Below, one piece after another: positions 16,891-26,300 of a stretch of DNA of 64,000 nucleotides. The first letter of the stretch is position 1. Every line of letters starts with the position of its first letter. The position numbers were made by a program, and so were the translations under genes. The notes under the pieces were generated by a model, which was not told the origin of the DNA, searched no databases, and was given only the letters and a program-made list of their open reading frames with translations. This DNA is from DATBJJ01 sp963750915 (GTDB lineage: Bacteria; Acidobacteriota; Vicinamibacteria; Vicinamibacterales; 2-12-FULL-66-21): positions 124,001-188,000 of the forward strand of contig CAVVSF010000007.1 in assembly GCA_963750915.1 (NCBI GenBank), written 5' to 3'.

Positions 16891-17079
16891 CTAGACCACC
16901 GCTCGAGGCAGTTTCTCTCTCATCATCGAGTGGAATGGTGAATAAGTTCGCTGCACCCTTGCTTCGAGCGCAGCCCGTTCGGTCGCCGGTGCTGCCGCAA
17001 TCCGCGCGCGCAGCTTGTCGCGCTTTTTCGCCCGATGTTGACGCAGATGTATGTCGGTGGGGTGATGGCTTGCACTCAT
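16891..17079 (-). CDS. Small basic protein, DUF6800-like
   Basis: About 62 residues, MSASHHPTDIHLRQHRAKK onward, strongly basic and helical, followed by AAAPATERAALEARVQRTYSPF. It resembles the small RRK-rich DUF6800 proteins. A GGAGG lies at the right distance from the second ATG (17079); the ATG at 17085 is only three bases from it and is less likely. Unknown function; nucleic-acid or ribosome binding is possible from charge. Confidence 0.55.
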   Translation of the reverse strand: MSASHHPTDIHLRQHRAKKRDKLRARIAAAPATERAALEARVQRTYSPFHSMMREKLPRAVV

Positions 17080-17280
17080 GATCATGTTCCTCCGAGCAAG
17101 CGTATCTCGCCGATGTTCCCGTCACCTGTTCAAAAGCGCACACTGAACCAACCGATTCTCTCGGAGGGTCGATTGCCTTAAGACGCTGCCAGTTGTCGGA
17201 CCGGGGCCGGCCCGCCCAGTAACGATCTGTCGCCAAGTCGCTTTGGATTGGCAAGGCTAAGGATGGAAGCCACTGCGGCG

Positions 17281-17490
17281 TTACACATTAGCTGAGTTAC
17301 ATGTCGCAGTCAGGGTGGAGCGGGCGTAAGCTGGTGTTTGCCTGGGTGGTCGAGCGTCGACACGCCACGTCGTGGTCGCCTGGCATGTCATCTCGCGTCG
17401 GCCTACAGCCGTCAACTTGTAGTACTTCGCGCGTCGACGATTCTCTGACTCGCCCCACTGTGAGACCAGCCACCCTCTCTGGCCGTAAGC
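17281..17490 (-). pseudogene. PadR-family regulator remnant
   Basis: The frame holds GQRGWLVSQWGESENRRRAK and YYKLTAVGRREM, the C-terminal wing of a PadR winged-helix regulator, then degenerates. The DNA-recognition helix region is missing upstream, where the methyltransferase-fusion gene ends at 17519. A truncated relic. Confidence 0.65.
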
Positions 17491-17518
17491 CTGCAATCTG
17501 GTCGCCCCGTCCACCCGA

Positions 17519-18649
17519 TTATTTTTGCCCAGCCTTCGTCTTTCGGGCGAGATAGTAGGCATCCGTTCCGCGGCTCACGCCTGGCATCTTCGGACGAACG
17601 TCGAAGCCATCGAACCGCCGCACGAAACCGAAACCGGCCTTTCGCAGGGCTTGCCTGATTTCCGCGTCGGTCCAGCAGACGTGCCACAGCGTCTCGCGCA
17701 CGTGCCGCCAGAGACGGCCGGCCGGGACCAGCCACTCGAAGTCGAGCCGTGCGCGTCGCCCGTCTGCCTCCAGACTTCCATGTTGCACGAGCTTGAATCT
17801 CGAGTCTTCGAGCCAAAACGTCTGCGGATATTCGACGCGCAACGATCGCGCGGTGTTGACGTCGAAACAGAACCACCCGCCGTCTGCCAGCGCGCGAGCC
17901 ACAGCCTCCAGCACTCGGGGCAGGTCGCGGCGGTCCGCGAGGTTGTTCAGGGACGCGAACTCGGCGAGCACCAGGTCCACCGAGCGCGGCAGCCTGAAGT
18001 CGCGCATGTCAGCACAGTGGACGACGATTCGAAGCCCGGCCCGGCGTGCCCTCGTGCGAACGGCCTCGCAAAACACAGGCGAACGGTCCAGGGCGTGGAC
18101 CTCCAAGCCACGTCGAGCCAGTTCCAGTGCGGTCTCGCCATTGCCGCAGCCGACATCACAGACGCTCCGTACTTTTGGGAGCACGGCGCGAAGAACCTGC
18201 GCGCGGGCGTGGCGGTTGATCGGCGCCGCATAGCTGCACAGCACCTCATAGTGACGAGCGAGAAGCGCGTAGGGCGCGTTGATCGGGGCATCCGCTGACG
18301 CCGCGGGAGAGCCAGCGTTGACAACGGCCTTGAATCGGTAACCTCGACGCGGAAGCGTTTCGATGAACTGCGGTGTTGCCGCCGAATCACCAAGCGCCTG
18401 GCGAAGTCGTTTGATCGCCGCGTTGAGGCTGTGCTCGAAATCGACGAATGTGTCGGGGCGCCACAGTTCACGACGCAGGTGTTCGCGCGTCACGAGTGCG
18501 CCAGGGGAACGAACCAACAACGCGAGGATACGAAATGGTTGCTCGGGCAGGAGGAGCCGATTGTCGTTCTTGGTCAGCTCGCCCGATCGCAGATCCAGCG
18601 CGAAGCTGCCGAAGCGAACGAAGTGCGGATCGCCCGCAATTGTTGGCAT
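17519..18649 (-). CDS. OmpR-type winged helix fused to SAM-dependent methyltransferase
   Basis: A 376-residue fusion. Residues about 8-110 are a Trans_reg_C winged-helix domain (FGSFALDLRSGEL; LVTREHLRRELW; IETLPRRGYRF). Residues about 125-370 are a class I methyltransferase with motif I VCDVGCGNGETALELA and following acidic residue ALDRSP, plus FCFDVNTARSL. Winged-helix proteins of this type usually join TPR or signalling domains, so coupling DNA binding to methyl transfer is uncommon. It could be a regulator sensing SAM or a metabolite. The gene is divergent from the exported protein/haloperoxidase pair and may regulate it; that is inference. Confidence 0.85.
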   Translation of the reverse strand: MPTIAGDPHFVRFGSFALDLRSGELTKNDNRLLLPEQPFRILALLVRSPGALVTREHLRRELWRPDTFVDFEHSLNAAIKRLRQALGDSAATPQFIETLPRRGYRFKAVVNAGSPAASADAPINAPYALLARHYEVLCSYAAPINRHARAQVLRAVLPKVRSVCDVGCGNGETALELARRGLEVHALDRSPVFCEAVRTRARRAGLRIVVHCADMRDFRLPRSVDLVLAEFASLNNLADRRDLPRVLEAVARALADGGWFCFDVNTARSLRVEYPQTFWLEDSRFKLVQHGSLEADGRRARLDFEWLVPAGRLWRHVRETLWHVCWTDAEIRQALRKAGFGFVRRFDGFDVRPKMPGVSRGTDAYYLARKTKAGQK

Positions 18650-18805
18650 GCGTGACCCCTTGGCAAGGTCACGATCCTACCAGACACGACGTTCCCCAAA
18701 CGTCGCGTCACCTGCATTTCACCTCCATATCATCGCCCTGTCATTGAGCCGCGACCGCGTGATGGATAGTGTCCGACCAGGCACCGGATTCTCGGGAGGA
18801 CTCAC

Positions 18806-19144
18806 ATGAAGCTGGCTTGGACGCTGTTTGGGGTGCTTTGTCCTGCTTGGAGGATGCCACGCGTCTCGAGCTTCGTCTGCTCAATCCCGCCCATCGCATT
18901 GGCCTGCTGTCTTGCGGTTGCACCGAGCGTCGCAGGACAGCCTCCGCCAGCTCAGGAGATACCTCACGAGCCAGCGGAACCATTGCCTAATGGCCACGGC
19001 CGGCGGATCTCTCCCGCTTCGAACCGAACGTTTTTGCAGGAACGGCATGCAGTCGGAGGTTTTACGAACGGATGGCAATTCCTTTTGTACGACAACGGAG
19101 TGTTCGCGCTGCGAAATGACGTCGTCTACTGGCAATCCCAATAG
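18806..19144 (+). CDS. Small exported protein upstream of haloperoxidase
   Basis: A 112-residue protein with a long N-terminal hydrophobic region (IPPIALACCLAVAPSVAGQ) consistent with a signal peptide, a Pro-rich linker and a C-terminal stretch (GWQFLLYDNGVFALRNDVVY). GGGAGG precedes the ATG. The haloperoxidase gene starts about 30 bases later, so the two are probably co-transcribed. No family recognised. Confidence 0.6.
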   Translation: MKLAWTLFGVLCPAWRMPRVSSFVCSIPPIALACCLAVAPSVAGQPPPAQEIPHEPAEPLPNGHGRRISPASNRTFLQERHAVGGFTNGWQFLLYDNGVFALRNDVVYWQSQ

Positions 19145-19173
19145 CGTTGATAGGAAAGGTGAAGGACCGAACC

Positions 19174-20559
19174 ATGAAGATGCAAAACAAACGGTCGATC
19201 AGCGGTGTGATCCCTCTCGGGTTCTTGACGTCAGTGATTGCCGTCGCATGGCTGTGGCACGGGGCTGCGGTAGGTGAGCGGGCCTTCGCTGCCGCAGGCA
19301 GCGATGCCGTCACTCTCTGGAACGCAAATGCCGGTGTGGCTGCCACCGAGGCGTGCCTCGCCCCTCTCGCCAACCCCCTCCACGAATCGCGCATCTACGC
19401 GATGATGCACGTCGCCATCCACGATGCGCTCAATGCCATCGACCGTCGCTCGCGCCCGTACGCGTTCGACGCGCAGGCGGAGGCGGGTGCTTCACCTGAG
19501 GCGGCTGTGGCTGCGGCGGCGCGAGGTGTGCTGGTCCCGCTCATCGCGCAACTGCCGCTCGAGCTCCACACGCAAGCGTGCATCGATGCCGGCGTCGCCA
19601 GCGCCGAAGCCGCCTATACCACGGCGCTCGCCGCCATCCCCGCTGGCGCGGCCAGGGCGCAGGGTATTGTGGTGGGACGGGCCGCCGCTGCCGCCATCCT
19701 CGACCTGAGGGCGAGGGACGGCGCGGTTGGGCCATTTCTCAACGTCGCGTGCCCGCAGGATACCGCTCCCGGGGAGTATCAATGCACACCGGGTGCCCCG
19801 TTCATCGCGTTTGAGGGGTGGAATAACGTCATCCCCTTCGTCCTGCACCACAGCGCACAGTTCCGCCCGGGGCCGCCGTATGCGGTGGACAGGCAGAAGT
19901 ACACGGCTGACTTCAACGAAGTGAAAGCGCTGGGCGGCGATGATGTCACCACTCCCAGCGCACGCACCGCCGACGAAACCGAAATCGCCCTCTTCTGGTG
20001 GGAAAGCTCCCCGCTGAAGTGGAACCGGATCGCGAGAACCGTGTCCGCTGACCGGGGACTCACCCTCTGGGAGAACGCCCGGCTCTTCGGGCTGCTCAAC
20101 ATGGCGCTGGCGGACGGCTATATCGCCATGGTCGATTCCAAGAACCACTACAACTACTGGCGACCGGTCACTGCGATTCAGACCGGGGACACGGACGGCA
20201 ATCCAGAAACCGTCGGCGACCCGGCCTGGACCCCGCTTCGCCCCACGCCTCCCAACCAGGACTACCCCTCGGGTCACTCGATTGAAGGGGGGGCGGGTGC
20301 GGAAGTGTTGAAGCAGTTCTTCGGCACCGACGAGATCAGCTTCCGAGACTGCAGCGCGTCGCTGCCTGCGGGGAGCACCTGCAGCGATGCGACACCGGTA
20401 TTCCGCTCCTATACCAGCTTCACTCAGGCGGCGGTCGAGAACGCCCATTCGCGCATCTTCATCGGGTTTCACTTCCGCAAGTCGGTCGAAGAGGGAACCG
20501 CATATGGTCGGAAAATCGGCAAGCGCGCCGCCAATCTCTACCTGCGTCCCGTGCACTGA
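19174..20559 (+). CDS. Vanadium-dependent haloperoxidase / PAP2-superfamily protein
   Basis: About 461 residues with an N-terminal signal or anchor (VIPLGFLTSVIAVAWLWHG). The C-terminal half has the vanadate/phosphate pocket: KNHYNYWRPVTAI, DYPSGHS near residue 365 and RIFIGFHFRKSVEEG near 427, which supply Lys/Arg, Ser-Gly-His and the second Arg-His. Family members oxidise halides with H2O2 or hydrolyse phosphate esters; sequence alone does not decide. Probably periplasmic. ATG at 19174 preferred over the TTG at 19147. Confidence 0.88.
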   Translation: MKMQNKRSISGVIPLGFLTSVIAVAWLWHGAAVGERAFAAAGSDAVTLWNANAGVAATEACLAPLANPLHESRIYAMMHVAIHDALNAIDRRSRPYAFDAQAEAGASPEAAVAAAARGVLVPLIAQLPLELHTQACIDAGVASAEAAYTTALAAIPAGAARAQGIVVGRAAAAAILDLRARDGAVGPFLNVACPQDTAPGEYQCTPGAPFIAFEGWNNVIPFVLHHSAQFRPGPPYAVDRQKYTADFNEVKALGGDDVTTPSARTADETEIALFWWESSPLKWNRIARTVSADRGLTLWENARLFGLLNMALADGYIAMVDSKNHYNYWRPVTAIQTGDTDGNPETVGDPAWTPLRPTPPNQDYPSGHSIEGGAGAEVLKQFFGTDEISFRDCSASLPAGSTCSDATPVFRSYTSFTQAAVENAHSRIFIGFHFRKSVEEGTAYGRKIGKRAANLYLRPVH

Positions 20560-20850
20560 CGGCATTCCGCGAGAGTAGTCACTTCGTCCGAGGTAGCGCT
20601 CCGTCAGGACCGTCCGCCACCCGCGGGTGTGGTTCAGATCCGTGCGGAGCGCTACCGTCGCGGCCTCGCGGAAGTTTGATACGCAGCGCATATCGGAGAT
20701 CTGCGGCGAGGATGTCCAGCAAGAAGTTTCCTCCGCGACAAGGTTGGCTGCCGGTCCGTGCCGTTGTTGAGCACGATGAACCGAATCCAACGCTCGGTCG
20801 CCGGCAGTGGCATCGAGCACGGGTCAGACTCAGCGAACACGAGGCACATT

Positions 20851-21180
20851 ATGAAATTTGGCACGGCGGCCGCGTTCACTGTCCTGCTCGGTTGTCTCGC
20901 GCCACCGGCCGAGGCCCAGACCTCCCAGCGGATCGTCGCGTTTATGGCTGACGACTTGCGCTTTAAACCATCTGAAACCCGGAACGCCCTCCTCGTATTC
21001 TTCCTCTTCGCCGCTCTCGTCGTCTTCCTCATTGTCACCGCCGCTCTCGACCGCCGGTTCGTTCATCGCGCTCGTTGCGGCCCGCTTCCGCTTCGCGCTC
21101 GTCGGGATCCGCGGCCCGCTGCAGCGACCATGCCGCTTCGCCTACCGCCGCAACCTTCGGTAGTCGCTGCGGCGCCCTGA
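20851..21180 (+). CDS. Possible small exported membrane protein
   Basis: About 109 residues: a signal-like start (KFGTAAAFTVLLGCLAPPAEA), a short polar part and a transmembrane helix (ALLVFFLFAALVVFLIVTAA). After about residue 70 the composition becomes Arg/Pro-rich and unlike a normal protein, and it runs antisense into the cargo remnant. GAGG precedes the ATG. It may be a truncated gene. The 290 bases before it hold nothing recognisable. Confidence 0.35.
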   Translation: MKFGTAAAFTVLLGCLAPPAEAQTSQRIVAFMADDLRFKPSETRNALLVFFLFAALVVFLIVTAALDRRFVHRARCGPLPLRARRDPRPAAATMPLRLPPQPSVVAAAP

Positions 21181-21511
21181 AGACCCACTGACTGGATGCG
21201 GCGTTGGTGTAGGCAGGCACGCCGGAGAAATCGCCGCCGGCGCGCTGATTGGTGGTGACTTCATGAGCGACGCGCTCCGCTTGCTCTTCGAGGGCGTCGC
21301 CAGGAGTATTGATGATCAGCCGCGGTTGAATGCGCTTCTTCTCGCACTCCGCGCACGCGCCGCCGTGTCTGTGGTTACCACACGCGCACGTGCGTTGAAT
21401 CAGCCGGTTCGCGCCGGTCGTCGTTGGCCCCTTCGGCTGCTGAACCGCAGTACGAGCGTCCACCGGCAGGCTCCTCGATCGACAAAGAGGAAGTGCAAGG
21501 ATACACCACAC
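21035..21511 (-). pseudogene. N-terminal remnant of a DUF4157-type eCIS cargo protein
   Basis: A 158-residue frame containing QRTCACGNHRHGGACAEC and LIINTPGDALEEQAERVAHE, leaders also found in the intact cargo proteins here. The following DUF4157 domain (FGYDFS to HELTH) is absent; the tail is Arg/Glu-rich and seems out of frame. Probably a truncated former cargo gene, divergent from the intact cargo gene at 21721. Confidence 0.6.
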
Positions 21512-21720
21512 ACCTCGACGGAATCGGGGAAGGTACGCGCCGATCGCGAGCGGATCGATGACGCCATCTTGCGAGTCAGCGACGACGTTCGATCGCGTTG
21601 CGCAGGTCGTTGTAGGAAATGCGCTTCAGCCTCCGAGCCGAGCCGCTGAGCTGGCGCGGCCGTCGAAGGACACCAAACAAAAACGCGTTGACCTGGCGCG
21701 TGATAGTGCCTATCGTCTGA

Positions 21721-23205
21721 TTGAATACGAACGGTTCCGTGCATCGCGAGCAGTCTCGCTCCTTCGTGGCCACCCCGACGGCGGTCTCGCCGGTGCTACA
21801 GCGCAAGTGCGCCTGCGGCAGCCACGCCGGCGGCTCCTGCGAGGAGTGCAAGAACAAGAAAGACGAACCCGGCCTGCAACGGTCGCGGCTGCGCGGCGAA
21901 GACCGGCTCGAAGGCGTTCTGGCGCCGCCGATCGTGCACGACGTCCTGCGCGAGCCGGGCGCGCCGCTCGATCGAGAGGCGCGTGCGTATTTCGAGGATC
22001 GCTTCGGCTACGACTTCAGCCAGGTGCGGATCCACACCGATGCCCGCGCCGCCGCTTCGGCAAAGGCGGTCGACGCCTCGGCCTACACGGTCGGCCCGCA
22101 CATTGTCTTTACCTCGGGTGAGTTCGCACCGGCAACCGCGCACGGACGCCAACTGCTCGCCCACGAACTGACGCACGTCATGCAGCAGCGGCGCCACAGC
22201 CCGGCGTCCGGCGGTGCGCTCGTCATCGATCCGTCCGCGGCGGAAGAACGTGCCGCTGCCACGACAGCGGCACAGAGTGGATCCGCGTCACTCGCCGCGC
22301 CGTCGCTGGCCTCCGGCGCGCTGCAGCGCGCCTGTCTTCCGGCCTCCGTGTGTCCGTCGGGGGCCGGGCAAGCCGCGAAGACCGCCGCCGTCAGGGCCAA
22401 AGCCGAGAACCAGAAGAAAGAAGAACGCCGCAAGAAGCTCTGCAAGAAGCCACGCGATCCCGCCTGCACCAGCGACGGCCACAGCCGGCGCGCCGTGCAG
22501 CTCGAAGCGCTGCTCTCACAGTTCCAGCGCGATCGTCTGACGCTGATTCACGGCGTCTTCGTCGACAAGGACATCCCCGCCGAGTGGGGCGCCTATCGCC
22601 GGACCTGCAACAGCTTCGTGCCGCCGGTCGACGGCGACAAGCACTGCATCTTCGTCCCCGAGACGATGGAGAAGGAGGCGAAGCAGTTCAACACGACCAA
22701 CGATCAGAAGATCGGCAAGCTGACGCGCGAGGACTGGCAGCGGCTGCACATCCGGATCCTGATGCACGAGACCGGACACGCGCGCTTCGCCGAGCTGGCC
22801 CCCGACGCGCCGAGCGCCACCGCCTGCACGATCGATTCGATCTGGTCCGAACTGCAGGAGATCGCCGCCGACATGGACGAGATCGAAGCCTTCGACGATC
22901 TGCTCGGCCGGCGGGGGCTGACAGGACGCCAGCGCGACGAAGAGATCGACAAGGTTCTGACCAGCCGCTGGACCAAGCGCGCTCTCGACAACTGGCTGAA
23001 GATCCGGTGCACCTGCGACTGTGCCGACGCCGACTCGTACGTGCGCCGCAGCGTCGAGACCATGACCATCGACTGGCAAGATCACCTGCGGCGGCTGGTC
23101 TTCGGCGCGCTGCAACAGGCGGACACGACCTGGCCGGTCGGCCCGCCCGGTCCACTTGGCCCGGGCGACTTCCCGATGCCGCGACCGGATGTCGGCATCG
23201 GCTAG
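21721..23205 (+). CDS. eCIS DUF4157 cargo protein with second HExxH protease-like domain
   Basis: 494 residues. A Cys/His leader (CACGSHAGGSCEEC, about 30-43) precedes a DUF4157 domain (RFGYDFSQVRIHTDA to LLAHELTHVMQQ, about 86-156). The C-terminal domain has a further zinc-protease-like motif, ILMHETGHARF, near residue 353, with an ELQEIAADMDE helix behind it. Four cysteines cluster in CTCDCAD. DUF4157 marks proteins loaded into extracellular contractile injection systems. The start is TTG at 21721 or GTG at 21739; no clear ribosome site for either. Likely injected metalloprotease toxin. Confidence 0.82.
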   Translation: MNTNGSVHREQSRSFVATPTAVSPVLQRKCACGSHAGGSCEECKNKKDEPGLQRSRLRGEDRLEGVLAPPIVHDVLREPGAPLDREARAYFEDRFGYDFSQVRIHTDARAAASAKAVDASAYTVGPHIVFTSGEFAPATAHGRQLLAHELTHVMQQRRHSPASGGALVIDPSAAEERAAATTAAQSGSASLAAPSLASGALQRACLPASVCPSGAGQAAKTAAVRAKAENQKKEERRKKLCKKPRDPACTSDGHSRRAVQLEALLSQFQRDRLTLIHGVFVDKDIPAEWGAYRRTCNSFVPPVDGDKHCIFVPETMEKEAKQFNTTNDQKIGKLTREDWQRLHIRILMHETGHARFAELAPDAPSATACTIDSIWSELQEIAADMDEIEAFDDLLGRRGLTGRQRDEEIDKVLTSRWTKRALDNWLKIRCTCDCADADSYVRRSVETMTIDWQDHLRRLVFGALQQADTTWPVGPPGPLGPGDFPMPRPDVGIG

Positions 23206-23321
23206 CGGCTCTTTTCGTCAACCGACGTGGCTACACTCCTTTTGCCCGGCAGTGTGAACGGCGTCTGCGATCCGATCTGCGCCGAATCGACCGGGAAGGA
23301 TGTGAACGCGGGGGCCGGCGG

Positions 23322-26300
23322 CTACTTGCGCGTGCCCTGTTTCTTCTTCGTGGCTTTCTTCACCCTCATCTTCACCGTCATGCCGTTCTCGAGACAGAAC
23401 GTGGGCACGTCGTCGAAGGCGTGCTTGATGCACACGCCCTGCTGCAGCACGTAGGGGACGATCACCCCGCTTTTGTCGCGCTCGTGCTTTCCGATCTTCA
23501 CCGGCACATCGGTCACGCGCTTGACCGACTCCCCATCGATCAGACCGAGCAGCGAGACTTTGAGCTCCTTGCCGCTCGCGTGCACGGCGGGATCCGGGTC
23601 CTCGACGATGATGCGGGTGCGCGACAGCTTGCTGCCGATCTTTCCGTCGAACTTGACGCGCTTCGCTTCGACAGTCGAGAGGCCGTCGCCTTCTTCCGTC
23701 GCTCCCTCCGTACCGACGCCGCCACCGCCACCCCCACCGCCGGAGCTGCCCGTGCCGCCTTGTCCTGCGCCGCCTGACGGCGCGTCGCCCGTGCGCTGAC
23801 CGTCGGTCGACGTGTCGCCGCCCGTAAGCAGCTGTCGCTGCCGCTCGACCTCGTCGATCAGTTCTTGCGGCGTCACCTTCTGCAGCGGCTTACCCTGCGC
23901 GACCTGCTCGCGTGCCTGCAGCACGATCATCTGCATTTCTCCCGGCGTGACGTTGTGCTTGACGAGCAAGTCAGTCAGCGTGTCGACTTCCGCGGCGGTG
24001 AGCGGGTCGGCCTCGTCCTTGCCGGAGAGCCGAGCCATCTCGAGGAACGAGTCCATCAGCCAGGCGGCGGCGAGCGGGCCATGCTTCCGCTCCATCGCCA
24101 TCTGCAGCCGATCGAACGCGAGATCGATTTCCGCCCGGCCGCCCTCGCACCCGATCTCGCTGCAGTTAAGGAACGGCACTTCCGTAATCTCGGCGAACAG
24201 CGGCGCCAGCCGCGAATCGATCCGGCCCACCACATCGTTGAACGTGCCGGTGATTGCGGAGGCGAGAGCTTTCGGGATGCCCGTCTTCACGAAATCGAGT
24301 CCGGCAGTCGCACAGGCGACTTCACGCTGGAGCGAGCACCTGGCGAGCACCTTCTCGGCGATGTAGGCGGTCAGGCTGCTTAACAGCAGCTTCAGACAGC
24401 CCCAGCCCGGCGGCGTACCGCACTGGATTGCTCTGACGGCCCACTTCACGCTCGTGGCGATCTTGGACGCGAGCGAGATCACATCCTTGATGCCTGCGAG
24501 CTTGTCGCGTAACCCGTCGATCAGCGTCCCGACCGTCGTTTCGAGCGTCTGCTGGAGCGAGGCAATCTTTTCCTGGATGACCTTGAACTCGCTGAAGTCG
24601 TTCGCGACCGCGCGGCCGAGGGACTCGACGTCCAGCGGGATCAACTGACGCAGCTTCGTCTTCATGCCCTCGACCAGTGACTCGACCACGATGCGGAGCG
24701 TCTGCGGGATGATGATGCCGCCGATGGACTTGAGCGCCCGCGCGATGGCGCGGAGCGCGACCGCGCCGTAGCTCGTGCCGCGGGCATTGCTGCCGGCGTG
24801 GCTGTCGAACGTCTGGCTCAACTTGGTGCTGATTCGCTCCTTCAGCGTCCGGATCTTCGTGCCCACCGCGACGAACGTCGAGCCGAACACCTTGCGGAGC
24901 CTGGCGAGCGTGTTGATCGCCGGGTGTGTCCAGATCTCGAACCAGCGGAACAGCGTCGACCGCGGCTGCGAAGTCGTGCCCGGTTTCGCGCCGCCCTTGG
25001 CGCCGCCCTTGGCGCCGCCCGGCTTCCCGGCCGGCCGCGTCTTCAGCTTGATCGCGAATTGACTTTCGTCCGGGAGCTTGTTGCGAAGTTTGACGCCGGC
25101 CTTCTGCGCCCTGGCTTCGGCCTCGTACATCAGGCCGATGCCTCGCACCCGCTGAAATGGCTTCGTATCTTTCTCTTTGGTGAACCGCGAGCGCAGCTGC
25201 CCGCGCGCCTCGATGACCCGCTCGAGCTGGAACGTGTCCCTCAGGCGCGGCGCCTCCTTGCGGGCGCGCTGGACCTGCGGCGTGGCCCTCTGCCGCACGA
25301 TGGCGGTGGGCGGCCGCGCGTCGCTCTTGCGGAGCCCCATCGCCTGGACCGCCGGGCCCTCAATCGGCGCGACCACATTGTCCTGGAGCGCCTGCGCGAA
25401 CTCGATCGCCTGCGTCTGCTCCTGGCTGAGCCGACGCTGCGTGGCTGGATCCGCGAGCATCTCGTCCAGGTTCGTCGGCTCGAAGTTGTACGCCCAGACA
25501 CCGCCGCCGAATGACCTGACGAACATGCGACCCTGCACCGGTTCGCCGAGCGTCTCTCGCGGATCGAGGACCTGCCGTGGTGTCGCGCTCTCGTCGCTCC
25601 ATTCAACCAGAAGCAGCTCGTAGCCCGTGCCCGTCGGGGCGGTGTTCGACGCGTAGTCCGCCGGCAACTCGAAGTCCTCGTCGGTCATCGCCCTGATGTC
25701 CGAATTGCTGAGCGGCCACTGGGCGACCTGGTTTTGCGCTGCCCACCTGTTGGTGCCGTCCCGAGCGAACCTGATGCCTTCGAGGTAGCTTGCGACTTGC
25801 GCCTGTCCCGCTCGAATCATGCCGTCCGATGCCGGCTTGATCTCGCCAACCCTGACCCAGGACGGGCCTTCCGCCGTATTCGCGATCGTGCCCCCTTCGA
25901 AGACAGGACTGCCTATGAACCCTCCCTTGACCGGCACCCGCTGAGGGTCACCTTTGCTGTCGAAGTAAACGCCGATCACGCGACGGTCTTCGGCTCGATA
26001 GAGATCCGCGAACCCAAATTTCACATGAGACCCGGCCTCGGACTCGCTGCTCTTCTTCTTGCGCGCCGCGTTCGGGATTCGCACCTCTTCGATGACGTCG
26101 TTCTGGCCGGTGCGACTCGCATAGATCTCGCCTTGGATCGCCTTGCCGGTATTCTCCTTTCGCGAGCGGAATTCCCGTCCGATCCAATACACTTCCTGCC
26201 TTTGGACGAGCCCCACCGGCGCGCGGCTGGCGTGCGGCTGCGCGCGCACAATCGATTCCTCAGACGATCCGTCACTCGACGCGCGTGGCGGGCTGCTTTG

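Noticed and set aside
21263..21720. Plus-strand frames between the cargo remnant and the cargo gene
   Set aside because: No ribosome site or family features; they lie antisense to the remnant.
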